Source: JAENVU01 sp038250905 (lineage in GTDB: Bacteria; Actinomycetota; Acidimicrobiia; IMCC26256; JAENVU01). Taken from it: DNA of 64,000 nt. The translations under genes and the position numbers were made by a program. The stretch lies in assembly GCA_038250905.1 (NCBI GenBank), contig JBBSBV010000006.1:61818-125817 (forward strand), written 5' to 3'. Shown here piece after piece: positions 7,597-15,809 of the stretch (the stretch's first letter is position 1; each line of letters starts with the position of its first letter). The notes beneath the pieces were generated by a model that worked only from the letters and a program-made list of their open reading frames with translations, had not been told where the DNA came from and made no database searches.

Positions 7597-7815
7597 TTAC
7601 CGGGACTGGGTCGAGGGTTCCCGGCGGATGCTGTTGGCCCGGGCCGCCCGCGCCGCGCGAGCCCGGTCCCAGTCGGGCTCTTCGGTCCGGCGGACCAGGG
7701 AGTTGTGCGCTTCCCAGGTGGCCGTGCATGAGGTGCACGTGAGCAGGTACGAGCCCCCCGAAAAGGCATCGATGTCGAGAGGCGTGCCGTCATAGGGACA
7801 CCGTTGCAATCTCAC
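7597..7815 (-). CDS. small zinc-ribbon-like protein
   Basis: 72 aa from GTG. The N-terminal half shows CPYDGTPLDIDAF followed by LLTCTSCTATWE, so one Cys near residue 6 and a CxxC near 27-30, a rubredoxin-knuckle-like metal site with Asp as a possible fourth ligand. The C-terminal half is Arg/Ala-rich. Function unknown. It follows dprA by 69 nt with a terminator-like hairpin between, so it may have its own promoter. Confidence 0.6.
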   Translation of the reverse strand: MRLQRCPYDGTPLDIDAFSGGSYLLTCTSCTATWEAHNSLVRRTEEPDWDRARAARAARANSIRREPSTQSR

Positions 7816-7853
7816 CCGTGCTGTATCGACGCGCTGCGCCGGGATCTTGACCC

Positions 7854-7881
7854 GCCGCCGGGGGCGGTTTCGTCCGGCGGC
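7854..7881 (-). terminator. terminator-like hairpin after dprA
   Basis: An 8-bp GC-rich inverted repeat (GCCGCCGG / CCGGCGGC, 12-nt loop) begins 3 nt after the dprA stop on the minus strand. No U-run follows, as is common for actinobacterial terminators. Confidence 0.45.
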
Positions 7882-7884
7882 GTC

Positions 7885-9015
7885 TCACATCGGCCAGAGC
7901 AGGCCGTTCGCCCGACGGATCAGCCCGGCCCGCACCAGCCCGGCGACCGCCACCGCGGTGATCCCGGGGCTCAACCCGGAGCGGGCGGTGATCTCGTCGA
8001 CCGTCGCCGGTTCTCCGCCCAGGGCGGTGAGCACGGCGTGTTCGTCGAGCGTCCCCGGCACCGCGACGGTGGCCGGCGTACGCCGATCGCCCGGGGTGAG
8101 CCCGAGGACCCCCAGGACGTCGTCGGGGTCGAGGACCAGATGGGCGGAGTCGCGGAGTAACTCGTTCGAACCGCGGGCCGAGGGGTTCCGCCGCGAGCCG
8201 GGATACGCGCACACGTCGCGTCCGTTATCGATTGCACACTGTGCGGTGATGCGGGCGCCGCCCGTCTGAGTCGCCTCGACCACTACGACGATGTCGGCCA
8301 GACCCGCGATGATCCGGTTGCGCTGGGGGAAGCGCATCTGGTGGGGCCCGGTGCCGTGCCGGTATTCACTGATCAGCAGTCCCTGCTCTCGGACGCGCCG
8401 GTGGAGGATGTCGTGGCGGCGGGGATAGACGACGTCGAGGCCGGTGCCGAGGACGCCGATGACCGGGCCGTGCGCGTCGAGCGCCCCGAGATGGGCCGCA
8501 GCATCGATGCCGATCGCCAACCCGCTCACCACCGTGACCCCGGCGTGGGCGAGCACACCGCCCAACTCGTACGCGTCGGCCAGGCCGGGCGGCGTGGCCG
8601 CGCGGGTGCCGACCACCGCGACGCGTGGGCGCGCCAGCGCGTCGGGCCGCGCGCCCTCGGCGAGGAGCACGCTCGGTCGGCCGGCGATCTCGTTGTCGAT
8701 CGGGAACTGCTCGGTCCCCGCGACGAAGACGTTTGTCCCTCGTCGCGTCAGGAGCGCCTCGGCCGCGTCGAGGTCGAGGCTCGCGCGCCACTGCCGCACG
8801 AGGCGGGGCGCGTCCCGGACCGTGTCGCGGAGGACCTCGGCCGCGATCTCCGACCGGATCGCGAGCACGATGCCGAGCGGATCGGGCCAGGTCTCCGACA
8901 GCTTGGCCAGCCGCTCGGGTCGCATCTTCGGCAACGCGACCAGAGCGGCGGCGGCCACCTGGCGTTCGTCGACCGTGGATGGCTGGATCGGGGCGACATC
9001 CGACGACGGGTTCAC
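7885..9015 (-). CDS. dprA: DNA processing protein DprA (Smf)
   Basis: 376 aa. Loads RecA on single-stranded DNA during uptake or recombination. The Rossmann-like domain has VVGTR (134-138), SGLAIGID (164-171), FPQRNRIIAGL (229-239) and the E247 region. A helix-hairpin-helix-like N terminus precedes it and a winged helix (about 310-376) follows. The GTG start overlaps the comM stop (GTGA), so comM and dprA are coupled. The open frame extends upstream inside comM but lacks family similarity there. Confidence 0.95.
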   Translation of the reverse strand: MNPSSDVAPIQPSTVDERQVAAAALVALPKMRPERLAKLSETWPDPLGIVLAIRSEIAAEVLRDTVRDAPRLVRQWRASLDLDAAEALLTRRGTNVFVAGTEQFPIDNEIAGRPSVLLAEGARPDALARPRVAVVGTRAATPPGLADAYELGGVLAHAGVTVVSGLAIGIDAAAHLGALDAHGPVIGVLGTGLDVVYPRRHDILHRRVREQGLLISEYRHGTGPHQMRFPQRNRIIAGLADIVVVVEATQTGGARITAQCAIDNGRDVCAYPGSRRNPSARGSNELLRDSAHLVLDPDDVLGVLGLTPGDRRTPATVAVPGTLDEHAVLTALGGEPATVDEITARSGLSPGITAVAVAGLVRAGLIRRANGLLWPM

Positions 9016-10508
9016 GGGACCTCCTGGCGGAGTGAGGCGGCCAGCACGACGTGCTCGCCTTCGACGAGTGGGGCATCGGCGAGATCGGCGATCGTGCGCG
9101 CGACGCGCCGCACCCGACCCGCGCCGCGGCCGGTGAGCAGCCCGTCCTCCACCACCATCTGCCAGGCGTCGAACGCGTCTGCGCTCATGGCCGCGTAGCA
9201 ATCCATGAGGCCGGCGGGGATCTCCCGGTTCCACCGCCACGGCGTGTGCCGGAGCCGGGCGCGCTGGCGCTCCACTGCGCCCGCGACCCGGGCCGCGACC
9301 GTCGCGGAGTCCTCGCCCGGTGGATCGTGCGCGGTCGGCCCCGCGATGCGCAGCCGCAGGTCGAACCGGTCGAGGAGTGGCGCGCTGAGCCGGTGCGCGT
9401 ACCGCGCTTTCTGCGCGTCGCTGCACCGGCACTCGATCGCGATGCGTCCGCAGGGGCACGGATTCGTGCACGCCACGAGCAATACCGACGCCGGGAACGT
9501 GAGGCTGCCGCCCTGCCGGGCGATGCGGACGACGCCCTCCTCGAGCGGTTGACGCAGGGCGTTGATGGCGATGGGCGGGAACTCGCCGAGTTCGTCGAGG
9601 AACAGGACCCCACGGTGCGCGCGGCTGAGTTCGCCGGGTCGGGGCCGGCCGGAGCCGCCGCCGACGAGTGCCGCGGTGGTGGCGGTGTGGTGGGGTGCGC
9701 GCATCGGCCGGCGGGCGACGAGCGCGCGGGGTGGTTCGCCCTCACACACCGAGGCGATGCGGGTGACCTCGACGGACTCGTCGTCGTCGAGGGGCGCCAG
9801 GATGGTCTCGAGGCGCCGGGCGAGCATCGTCTTGCCGCAACCGGGTGGGCCGGTGAGGAGCAGGTGGTGGTGGCCGGCCGCCGCGATCTCGAGCGCGAGG
9901 CGAGCGGTGGTGAGCCCGCGGACTTCGGCCAGGTCGATCGGATCGTGGTCGACTTCCGGTTCGGCCGTGGGTGGAGGCTCGGGGTCGGGCCATGGTTCCT
10001 CGCCCTTCAGACACGCGCGGAGCAACGCGAGATCGGGGGCGGACCGCACGTGCAGCCCGGGGACGAGCGCGGCCTCGGCCGCGTTGGCGGGCGGCACGAC
10101 GACGGTGGTGATGCCGTCCCGGAACAATGCGTCCGCCAGGACGAGCGTGCCGGGGACCGCGCGGATCGAACCGTCGAGTCCCAACTCGCCGAGGATGCCG
10201 ACCCCCTCGACGCAATCGGCGGGCAGCGCCGATTCGCTCACCAGGATGCCGAGCGCGATCGCGAGTTCGAGGCCGGTGCCGCTCTTGCGAACCGTGGCGG
10301 GGGAGAGGTTGACCGTCATCCGCTTGAGTGGCCATGCCATCTCGGAGGACAGCAGCGCGGCGCGGACCCGTTCGCGCGATTCGCGTCCGGCGGCATCGGG
10401 CAGGCCGACGACGGTGTACCCGGGCAGCCCGCCCGAGACGTGGACCTCGACGTTCACACGCGACGCGTCGACGCCGAGCAGCGTGGCACTCGGGATGATG
10501 GCGAGCAT
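9012..10508 (-). CDS. comM: YifB/ComM family Mg-chelatase-like AAA ATPase
   Basis: 498 aa. Hexameric helicase promoting branch migration during natural transformation or recombination. An N-terminal ChlI-like domain (1-170) precedes an AAA module with Walker A GPPGCGKT (220-227), then RPMRAPHHTAT, HRGVLFLDELGEF (Walker B) and a Cys cluster (CTNPCPCG...CRC), all family hallmarks. First gene of a minus-strand operon with dprA, divergent from xerC. Whether this organism is naturally competent cannot be judged here. Confidence 0.95.
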   Translation of the reverse strand: MLAIIPSATLLGVDASRVNVEVHVSGGLPGYTVVGLPDAAGRESRERVRAALLSSEMAWPLKRMTVNLSPATVRKSGTGLELAIALGILVSESALPADCVEGVGILGELGLDGSIRAVPGTLVLADALFRDGITTVVVPPANAAEAALVPGLHVRSAPDLALLRACLKGEEPWPDPEPPPTAEPEVDHDPIDLAEVRGLTTARLALEIAAAGHHHLLLTGPPGCGKTMLARRLETILAPLDDDESVEVTRIASVCEGEPPRALVARRPMRAPHHTATTAALVGGGSGRPRPGELSRAHRGVLFLDELGEFPPIAINALRQPLEEGVVRIARQGGSLTFPASVLLVACTNPCPCGRIAIECRCSDAQKARYAHRLSAPLLDRFDLRLRIAGPTAHDPPGEDSATVAARVAGAVERQRARLRHTPWRWNREIPAGLMDCYAAMSADAFDAWQMVVEDGLLTGRGAGRVRRVARTIADLADAPLVEGEHVVLAASLRQEVP

Positions 10509-10632
10509 CGGAATCGCTCCTGATCGTGGGGTGGGGCATCAGGAGGGCCGATGGAACCGGTGCGCCGCGGCGACCTCGACGGCAGGGGCACGGTAACTCG
10601 GAGGTGTGACCACCACCTGCGCCGCACACCAC

Positions 10633-10638
10633 TAGCGT
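10633..10638 (+). promoter_or_regulatory. putative -10 box (TAGCGT) of xerC
   Basis: TAGCGT lies 8 nt before the ATG at 10647, fitting the leaderless pattern of this genome. It argues for that ATG over an upstream in-frame ATG at 10551, which would lie above the promoter. Confidence 0.45.
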
Positions 10639-10646
10639 CGGGGGCA

Positions 10647-11591
10647 ATGGCCTGGGACGTCGACGGTTTCGTCAGTTCGCTCACCGCGGCCAGCCCCCAC
10701 ACGGTCGAGGCCTACACGCGTGATGTCGGCCAGTTCGTCGACTGGGCCGATCGCGGCGGATGTCCGGATCCCGACGCGCTCGACCACGCCACACTCCGTC
10801 GGTACCTCGGATACCTCACCACGCGCGGGTTCGCGAGGCCGACGATCTCGCGCAAGGCCGCGGCGATCCGGTCCTACCTGCGGTACCTGACCCGCCACGG
10901 TGTCCTGGCCACCGACCCGGGCCGCACCCTGCGGTCGCCGAAGGGGGTGAGCCGACTGCCACGGGTGCCGCGGGTGCGCGAAGCCGCGGCGATGCTCGAC
11001 GGAGCCGCCGCGGCCACCCTGGTCGCGGACCGGGACGACGATGCCACCCGAACGCCCGGTGACGTTGCGCGCCACGCCGTGACGCTCGCGATCGGACTCC
11101 GGGACCTGGCGGTGCTCGAACTGCTCTACGGCACCGGGATCCGCGTGTCGGAATGCTGCGGACTCGACGATCACGACCTCGATCTGGGCCGTCGGATGGT
11201 CACCGTGCTGGGGAAAGGCGCCAAGATCCGGCGGCTTCCGCTCGGCGATCCGGCCGCCGACGCCCTCCGTGCCTGGTCCCGTCACGGCCGCCCGACGCTC
11301 GAAACTTCCGAATCCCCAGCGGGTGCGGTGTTCCTCAACCAACGGGGCCGCCGCATGGGGCCGCGGGACGCCCGGCGCATCCTGGAACGAAATCCACTGC
11401 CGGATGGTCGGACCTTGCACCCCCACGCCCTCAGACACGCGTACGCTACGCATCTGTTGGAAGGCGGAGCCGACCTGCGGACCGTGCAAGAGCTCCTCGG
11501 TCACGCAGACTTGGCGACGACCCAGATCTATACCCATTTGACCCGCGAGCGCCTCCGGGCGGTCTACGAATCGACGCATCCACGTGCCTGA
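10647..11591 (+). CDS. xerC: tyrosine recombinase XerC/XerD type
   Basis: 314 aa. Site-specific recombinase for chromosome-dimer resolution. The SAM-like DNA-binding domain covers about 1-100. The catalytic set is complete: Arg166, Lys190, His260-x-x-Arg263, His286 and Tyr295. The position next to dprA and whiG is the usual chromosomal location in Actinomycetota, so it is not a phage integrase. Whether it is the XerC or XerD paralogue is not certain. whiG overlaps its last 8 nt. Confidence 0.92.
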   Translation: MAWDVDGFVSSLTAASPHTVEAYTRDVGQFVDWADRGGCPDPDALDHATLRRYLGYLTTRGFARPTISRKAAAIRSYLRYLTRHGVLATDPGRTLRSPKGVSRLPRVPRVREAAAMLDGAAAATLVADRDDDATRTPGDVARHAVTLAIGLRDLAVLELLYGTGIRVSECCGLDDHDLDLGRRMVTVLGKGAKIRRLPLGDPAADALRAWSRHGRPTLETSESPAGAVFLNQRGRRMGPRDARRILERNPLPDGRTLHPHALRHAYATHLLEGGADLRTVQELLGHADLATTQIYTHLTRERLRAVYESTHPRA

Positions 11592-12387
11592 CCTAGAGAC
11601 CTCGAAAGCCGATGCCGCGGCAATCGTTGCCGAGCTGTGGGGCCAGTACCAGGCCGATCCGACGACCGACGCGCGCGAACGCCTGATCCTCCACTACTCG
11701 CCCCTGGTCAAGTTCGTCGCCGGCCGCGTCGCCGCCGGCCTGCCGCAGAGCATCGAGCAATCGGACCTGGTGTCGTACGGGATCTTCGGGCTCATCGACG
11801 CGATCGACAAGTTCGATCCCGAGCGCGGCTTCAAGTTCGAGACCTACGCGATCAGCCGCATCAAGGGCGCGATCATCGACGAACTGCGGTCGATCGACTG
11901 GGTGCCCCGGTCGATCCGGTCCAAGGCGCGCACCATCGAACGGGCGTACTCCAAGCTCGAGAACGAGCTGAAGCGCTCGCCCGACGACACGGAGATGGCG
12001 GCCGAACTCGGCGTCACCGAGGCCGAACTCGGCCAGACCCTGTCCCAGATCAGCTTCGTCGGCATCGTCGCGCTCGACGAGGTCGTGAACACGGGGGAGA
12101 AGGGCAGCGGCACCACGACCGTCGGCGACACCGTGGCCGACAAGGTCAACGATCCGGTCGCTGCGTTCGAGGTCGAGGAGATGAAACATCTCCTCGCGGA
12201 TGCCATCAACCGCATGCCCGACCGCGAGCGGCTCGTACTCACGCTCTACTACTACGAGGCGCTCACCCTCGCCGAGATCGGTTCGGTCCTCGGCGTCACC
12301 GAGAGCCGGGTCTGCCAGATCCACACGAAGGCGATCCTGCAACTGCGCGGCCGTCTCATCGAACCGGCGGCCAGCGCGGGCGGGTAA
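11584..12387 (+). CDS. whiG: RNA polymerase sigma factor, WhiG/FliA type
   Basis: 267 aa. Group 3 sigma-70 factor. Region 2 shows SDLVSYGIFGLIDAIDKFDPERGFKFETYAISRIKG-type sequence (about 59-98), regions 3 and 4 follow, with an HTH near LAEIGSVLGVTESRVCQIH. In Streptomyces WhiG drives sporulation genes, in others the same family drives flagellar genes; neither program is visible here. It starts with GTG inside the 3' end of xerC, implying coupling. No anti-sigma gene lies adjacent. Confidence 0.88.
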   Translation: MPDLETSKADAAAIVAELWGQYQADPTTDARERLILHYSPLVKFVAGRVAAGLPQSIEQSDLVSYGIFGLIDAIDKFDPERGFKFETYAISRIKGAIIDELRSIDWVPRSIRSKARTIERAYSKLENELKRSPDDTEMAAELGVTEAELGQTLSQISFVGIVALDEVVNTGEKGSGTTTVGDTVADKVNDPVAAFEVEEMKHLLADAINRMPDRERLVLTLYYYEALTLAEIGSVLGVTESRVCQIHTKAILQLRGRLIEPAASAGG

Positions 12388-12504
12388 CTCCCCGGTCCCG
12401 GTCGTGATCCGGGGCATTGATCGCCCCGCGCCGTCGCAGTAAGTTCACCTCGCTTCCCCCGTCACTTCCTCCTCCCGTGTCCGCGTACGCCCCGGGAGGC
12501 GTCG

Positions 12505-14250
12505 ATGGGTCTCCGCACCACCACTGTCCGTTCGATCGCGCTCGTCGTCGCGCTCGTCCTCCTCGTCTCGATCGGGCCCGGCCCGCCGGCGGCCGGCGCG
12601 GTTGCCCCGGGCCCCTGGGCCCGGCCCGTCGCGGGTGGCGTTGCCCGGCCGTTCGTCGCACCGCGCGCGAAATACGGCCCCGGGCACCGGGGTGTCGATC
12701 TGTTCGCAGCGCCCGGTACCCCCGTGGTTGCGGCACGGGAAGGCGTGGTCACTTTCGCCGGGTCGGTGGCCGGGTCGTTGCACGTCGTGGTCGATCACGG
12801 CGCCGGCCTCGTCACCTCGTATTCGTTCCTGGCCATCGTCGGCGTCCGCCGGGGCGAGCGGGTGGTGCGGGGTCAGGCCCTCGGCGCCGCGGGCGGGACC
12901 GGTCCCGAGCACCTCGCGGGCGTCGTGCACTTCGGCCTGCGGGTCGACGGTGAGTACGTCGACCCGATGACCTTGTTCTCGCCGGTGGACCTGGCGGCGG
13001 TGATCCGCCTCGTCCCCGCGCATCCGCCCGAGCAGGTCGGGCTGTCGACCCCAGTCCTCGAAGCGCGTTCCCTCACCGATTCCTTGCGGCTGCCGCGGGC
13101 GATTCCCGGGCTCGAGCCCGCGGCCGAACCGAGCTGGTGGGACGAAGCCGTTCGCGGTGCCGGTCATCTGGCCGGCGGCCTGTTCGCCACGGGTGCCGTG
13201 CTGGTGCGCCCATTCGTGGTGGTCGGTCGTGACGTGTTGGCCCACACCGTGCTCGGGCCGGTGCTCTCGGATCTGCGGACGATGGCGTCGCGTTTCGGGG
13301 AGTACCTCGACTCGCGTGAGCACTGCACGGGTGATACCGGCGTCGCGGCGGGCGGAGGCGGATCCGGTCATCTGATGATGGCGGTCGGCGGTATCAACAG
13401 CAGTACCGACCGCCGTACCGGCTTGACCTTCGGCCTCGACACGGAGGCGCTGGGCTACCGGGCGGGCGAGGTGTCGTGGTTCTCGTACGCGTCCAACGGT
13501 GGCAACTATCAGAAGTCCGATACCTGGGGCGATCTCATCGTGAAGGCGTACGCATTGCGAGATCAGCTGCGGGAACTGCAGCGGAACCACCCCGGTCGCG
13601 AGGTCGACCTCATCGCGCATTCGCAGGGTGGTGTCGTGGTCGACGCGTTCATGCAGATCGTGTTCGATCCTGCCGACCCGACACTGCCCCCGCTCGGCAC
13701 CGTCGTCACGTTGTCGTCGCCGCACCGAGGCGCGCCCGCCGCGAGCGTCGCGCGGGAAATCCGTGCGTCGAGTGGCGGACGACAACTCCTCGAATGGGCC
13801 GAGTCGATCGCCAGGGGCGCCCTGCCACCGACGGGCGGACGGTCGACCCGCCAACTCGCGGAGGGTTCGCGGCTGATGCGCCACCTCTGGGATCGTCCGA
13901 TCCCCGAGCAACTCGACGTCACCTCGCTCGGCGCCCCCGATGACGCGGTCGTCCCGGCCGACAGCACGCGGGCACCAGGCGCCCGGCACGTGATGACCGA
14001 CCCGGCCGGCTTCGGTGATCACTCGGCGATCGTCGCGGACCCGGCAGCCATGCGCGAGGTCCGGCTCGCGTTGGAACAACAGCCACCCGGTTGTGTGGGT
14101 TGGCTCCAGGGAATCCGCGGGGCGATCGAACCGGTGGTGATCCGCCGGATCGAACTCGGCCTCGGCCACGCGGTCTCGCGTTCCGCAGGTGCACTCGGAG
14201 GTCTGCGCCTCGGATCCTCGCCGATCGGAGGTGCCATGCCCACGCCGTAG
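12505..14250 (+). CDS. secreted M23-like (LytM) domain fused to an alpha/beta hydrolase
   Basis: 581 aa. A signal peptide (about 1-32) is followed by an M23/LytM domain (35-160) and then, after a linker with a second hydrophobic patch (about 217-240), an alpha/beta hydrolase with nucleophile elbow AHSQGG (Ser373) and LSSPHRGAP, like PGAP1/lipase folds. In the M23 part the zinc ligands His61, Asp65 and His142 remain, but the two catalytic histidines are replaced (Phe108 in YSFL, Val140 in VVHFG), so peptidoglycan cleavage is unlikely. Shorter degenerate M23 proteins commonly precede rpsB in Actinomycetota; the hydrolase fusion is unusual. GGGAGG precedes the ATG. Confidence 0.8.
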   Translation: MGLRTTTVRSIALVVALVLLVSIGPGPPAAGAVAPGPWARPVAGGVARPFVAPRAKYGPGHRGVDLFAAPGTPVVAAREGVVTFAGSVAGSLHVVVDHGAGLVTSYSFLAIVGVRRGERVVRGQALGAAGGTGPEHLAGVVHFGLRVDGEYVDPMTLFSPVDLAAVIRLVPAHPPEQVGLSTPVLEARSLTDSLRLPRAIPGLEPAAEPSWWDEAVRGAGHLAGGLFATGAVLVRPFVVVGRDVLAHTVLGPVLSDLRTMASRFGEYLDSREHCTGDTGVAAGGGGSGHLMMAVGGINSSTDRRTGLTFGLDTEALGYRAGEVSWFSYASNGGNYQKSDTWGDLIVKAYALRDQLRELQRNHPGREVDLIAHSQGGVVVDAFMQIVFDPADPTLPPLGTVVTLSSPHRGAPAASVAREIRASSGGRQLLEWAESIARGALPPTGGRSTRQLAEGSRLMRHLWDRPIPEQLDVTSLGAPDDAVVPADSTRAPGARHVMTDPAGFGDHSAIVADPAAMREVRLALEQQPPGCVGWLQGIRGAIEPVVIRRIELGLGHAVSRSAGALGGLRLGSSPIGGAMPTP

Positions 14251-14312
14251 TACCCACGTTCCCACCCTGGGTTCCCACGAGTGCAGCCGATCTGAGACAT
14301 GGAGGTCTCGCA

Positions 14313-15629
14313 ATGACCATCAACTGGGAAATCTCTCCCGAGCCAACCGAACCGTCGGTCCCGCGCCGTCCGGTTTCGTCGCGGAACACCACCCGTCAGT
14401 GGCGGCAACTTCGTCGACCGGGTCGAGGCTCGATCCTGATTGCCGGCGCACTCGCGGTACTGCTCGCCCTCGGCAGCATCGCGCTGCTCCCCGGCGGATC
14501 GACGCCATCGCATCGGGCCGCGGTCGGTTCGAAGGTCGGGCAACAGGACCCGTTCGACATCCGTCGGCCGCAGAACCTGCTGCACGAGTGGTCGGTCGAT
14601 TTCGTGGCCGACCCCACCGAGATGCTGGTCGACCAGGACGACGCGTTCGTGGTCACCCCCACCCAGGTCACCGCGCTCGGTACCGACGAGGGCCGACTGC
14701 GGTGGAAGACCGACGTGAAGGATGCCGAGCCGTTCGTCGCCGCCGACGCCTCGACCGTGTTCGTCGCGGCCGGTGACGGATTCGAGGCGCTCGACCGGAG
14801 GACCGGGACCTCGCGCTGGCGCGCCGAGATCGACGATCCCACCGACATCGGGCGGTCCGTCGGCCTCGTCCACGTGAAGGGAGCCGAGATCGCGGTCGCC
14901 ACCACCGAGCAGGGCGGCATCGTCGGGTTCGACGGCACGACCGGCGCCGTTCGCTGGTCGGTCGCCGTCGACGGGTCGCCGCGTGGGCGCGTCGCCGCCG
15001 ACGAGGCCACCGGATCGGTGGCCGTGCTCGCCGCCGACGGCGAACACGTGGCCCTCCGGGTCCTCGATGCCGCGACCGGTGCCGTGCGGTGGTCCAGGTC
15101 GCTCGAGCGGGACACGAGCGTTCCGGTCGTGGTCGGCGACCTGCTCATCGTGGGCACCTCGACCGGCGAGGACCATGCCGCCGTCATGGGATTGTCGGTG
15201 GCCGACGGATCGCTGCGGTGGCAGGTCGCCACCACCGAAGGCTTCGAGGCCACCACCGGGCCGGCCGTCCACGGCTCGACCGTCGTCTTCGTGGACAAAC
15301 TCGGCACGGTGTACGCGATCCGGGCCGGTTCCGGGAGGCTGCGGTGGCGGAGCGAGGTTCCGGGGCCGGTGTTGGCGGATTCGCCGGCGATCGCGGCCGG
15401 TGTGGTCGTGGTGCACGACTCCTTCGCCCAGGTGCACACCGTCGATCTCGCCACCGGGAAGCTGCTCGCGTCGCGGGAGTCGATCGGAGTTCCGCTCGGC
15501 CTCGCCGGCACGGCCGACCGCGTCGTCTACGCGCAAACCGGCGTGCAATACGGGCAGGTCATGGCATATGCACCCGCGGTGCTCGCCCAACGAGTCGGTC
15601 ACCCCGCGCCGACGAAGTCGCCGGCATGA
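14313..15629 (+). CDS. membrane-anchored PQQ-type beta-propeller protein
   Basis: 438 aa. A cytosolic N terminus of about 40 residues, one transmembrane helix (41-60), then an extracytoplasmic propeller of seven or so blades, each with a G-x-x-R/L-x-W motif (GRLRWK, GTSRWR, GAVRWS, GSLRWQ, GRLRWR). These are BamB-like or PQQ-like repeats without evident quinone ligands, so a scaffold or sensor role is more likely than an enzyme. The ATG has a good GGAGG 7 nt upstream. It lies between the M23-hydrolase gene and rpsB. Confidence 0.75.
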   Translation: MTINWEISPEPTEPSVPRRPVSSRNTTRQWRQLRRPGRGSILIAGALAVLLALGSIALLPGGSTPSHRAAVGSKVGQQDPFDIRRPQNLLHEWSVDFVADPTEMLVDQDDAFVVTPTQVTALGTDEGRLRWKTDVKDAEPFVAADASTVFVAAGDGFEALDRRTGTSRWRAEIDDPTDIGRSVGLVHVKGAEIAVATTEQGGIVGFDGTTGAVRWSVAVDGSPRGRVAADEATGSVAVLAADGEHVALRVLDAATGAVRWSRSLERDTSVPVVVGDLLIVGTSTGEDHAAVMGLSVADGSLRWQVATTEGFEATTGPAVHGSTVVFVDKLGTVYAIRAGSGRLRWRSEVPGPVLADSPAIAAGVVVVHDSFAQVHTVDLATGKLLASRESIGVPLGLAGTADRVVYAQTGVQYGQVMAYAPAVLAQRVGHPAPTKSPA

Positions 15630-15678
15630 CGAGCGGTGGGGGGCCCGGCGGCTGGGAGCGTTCGGGGCCCCTCCGACT

Positions 15679-15684
15679 ACACTT
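15679..15684 (+). promoter_or_regulatory. putative -10 box (TACACT) of rpsB
   Basis: TACACT lies 125 nt upstream of rpsB, giving a long 5' leader in which autoregulation by S2 would be possible, as in other bacteria. AGAGGAAAGGAAA is the ribosome binding region just before the GTG start. Confidence 0.4.
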
Positions 15685-15809
15685 CCGCCCGACTCGGGAC
15701 GTCCTCGGACGCTTCGAGATCTCGCACGCCCGGCAATCCAATGGTCGTCTCCGGATCCCTCCGGCGGCGCTGACCGGGCGGATGTCCAACCAGAGGAAAG
15801 GAAACTCGC

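Noticed and set aside
10647..11591. xerC as a phage or integron integrase
   Set aside because: It sits in the conserved dprA-xerC-whiG-rpsB neighbourhood with no att repeats or cargo genes.
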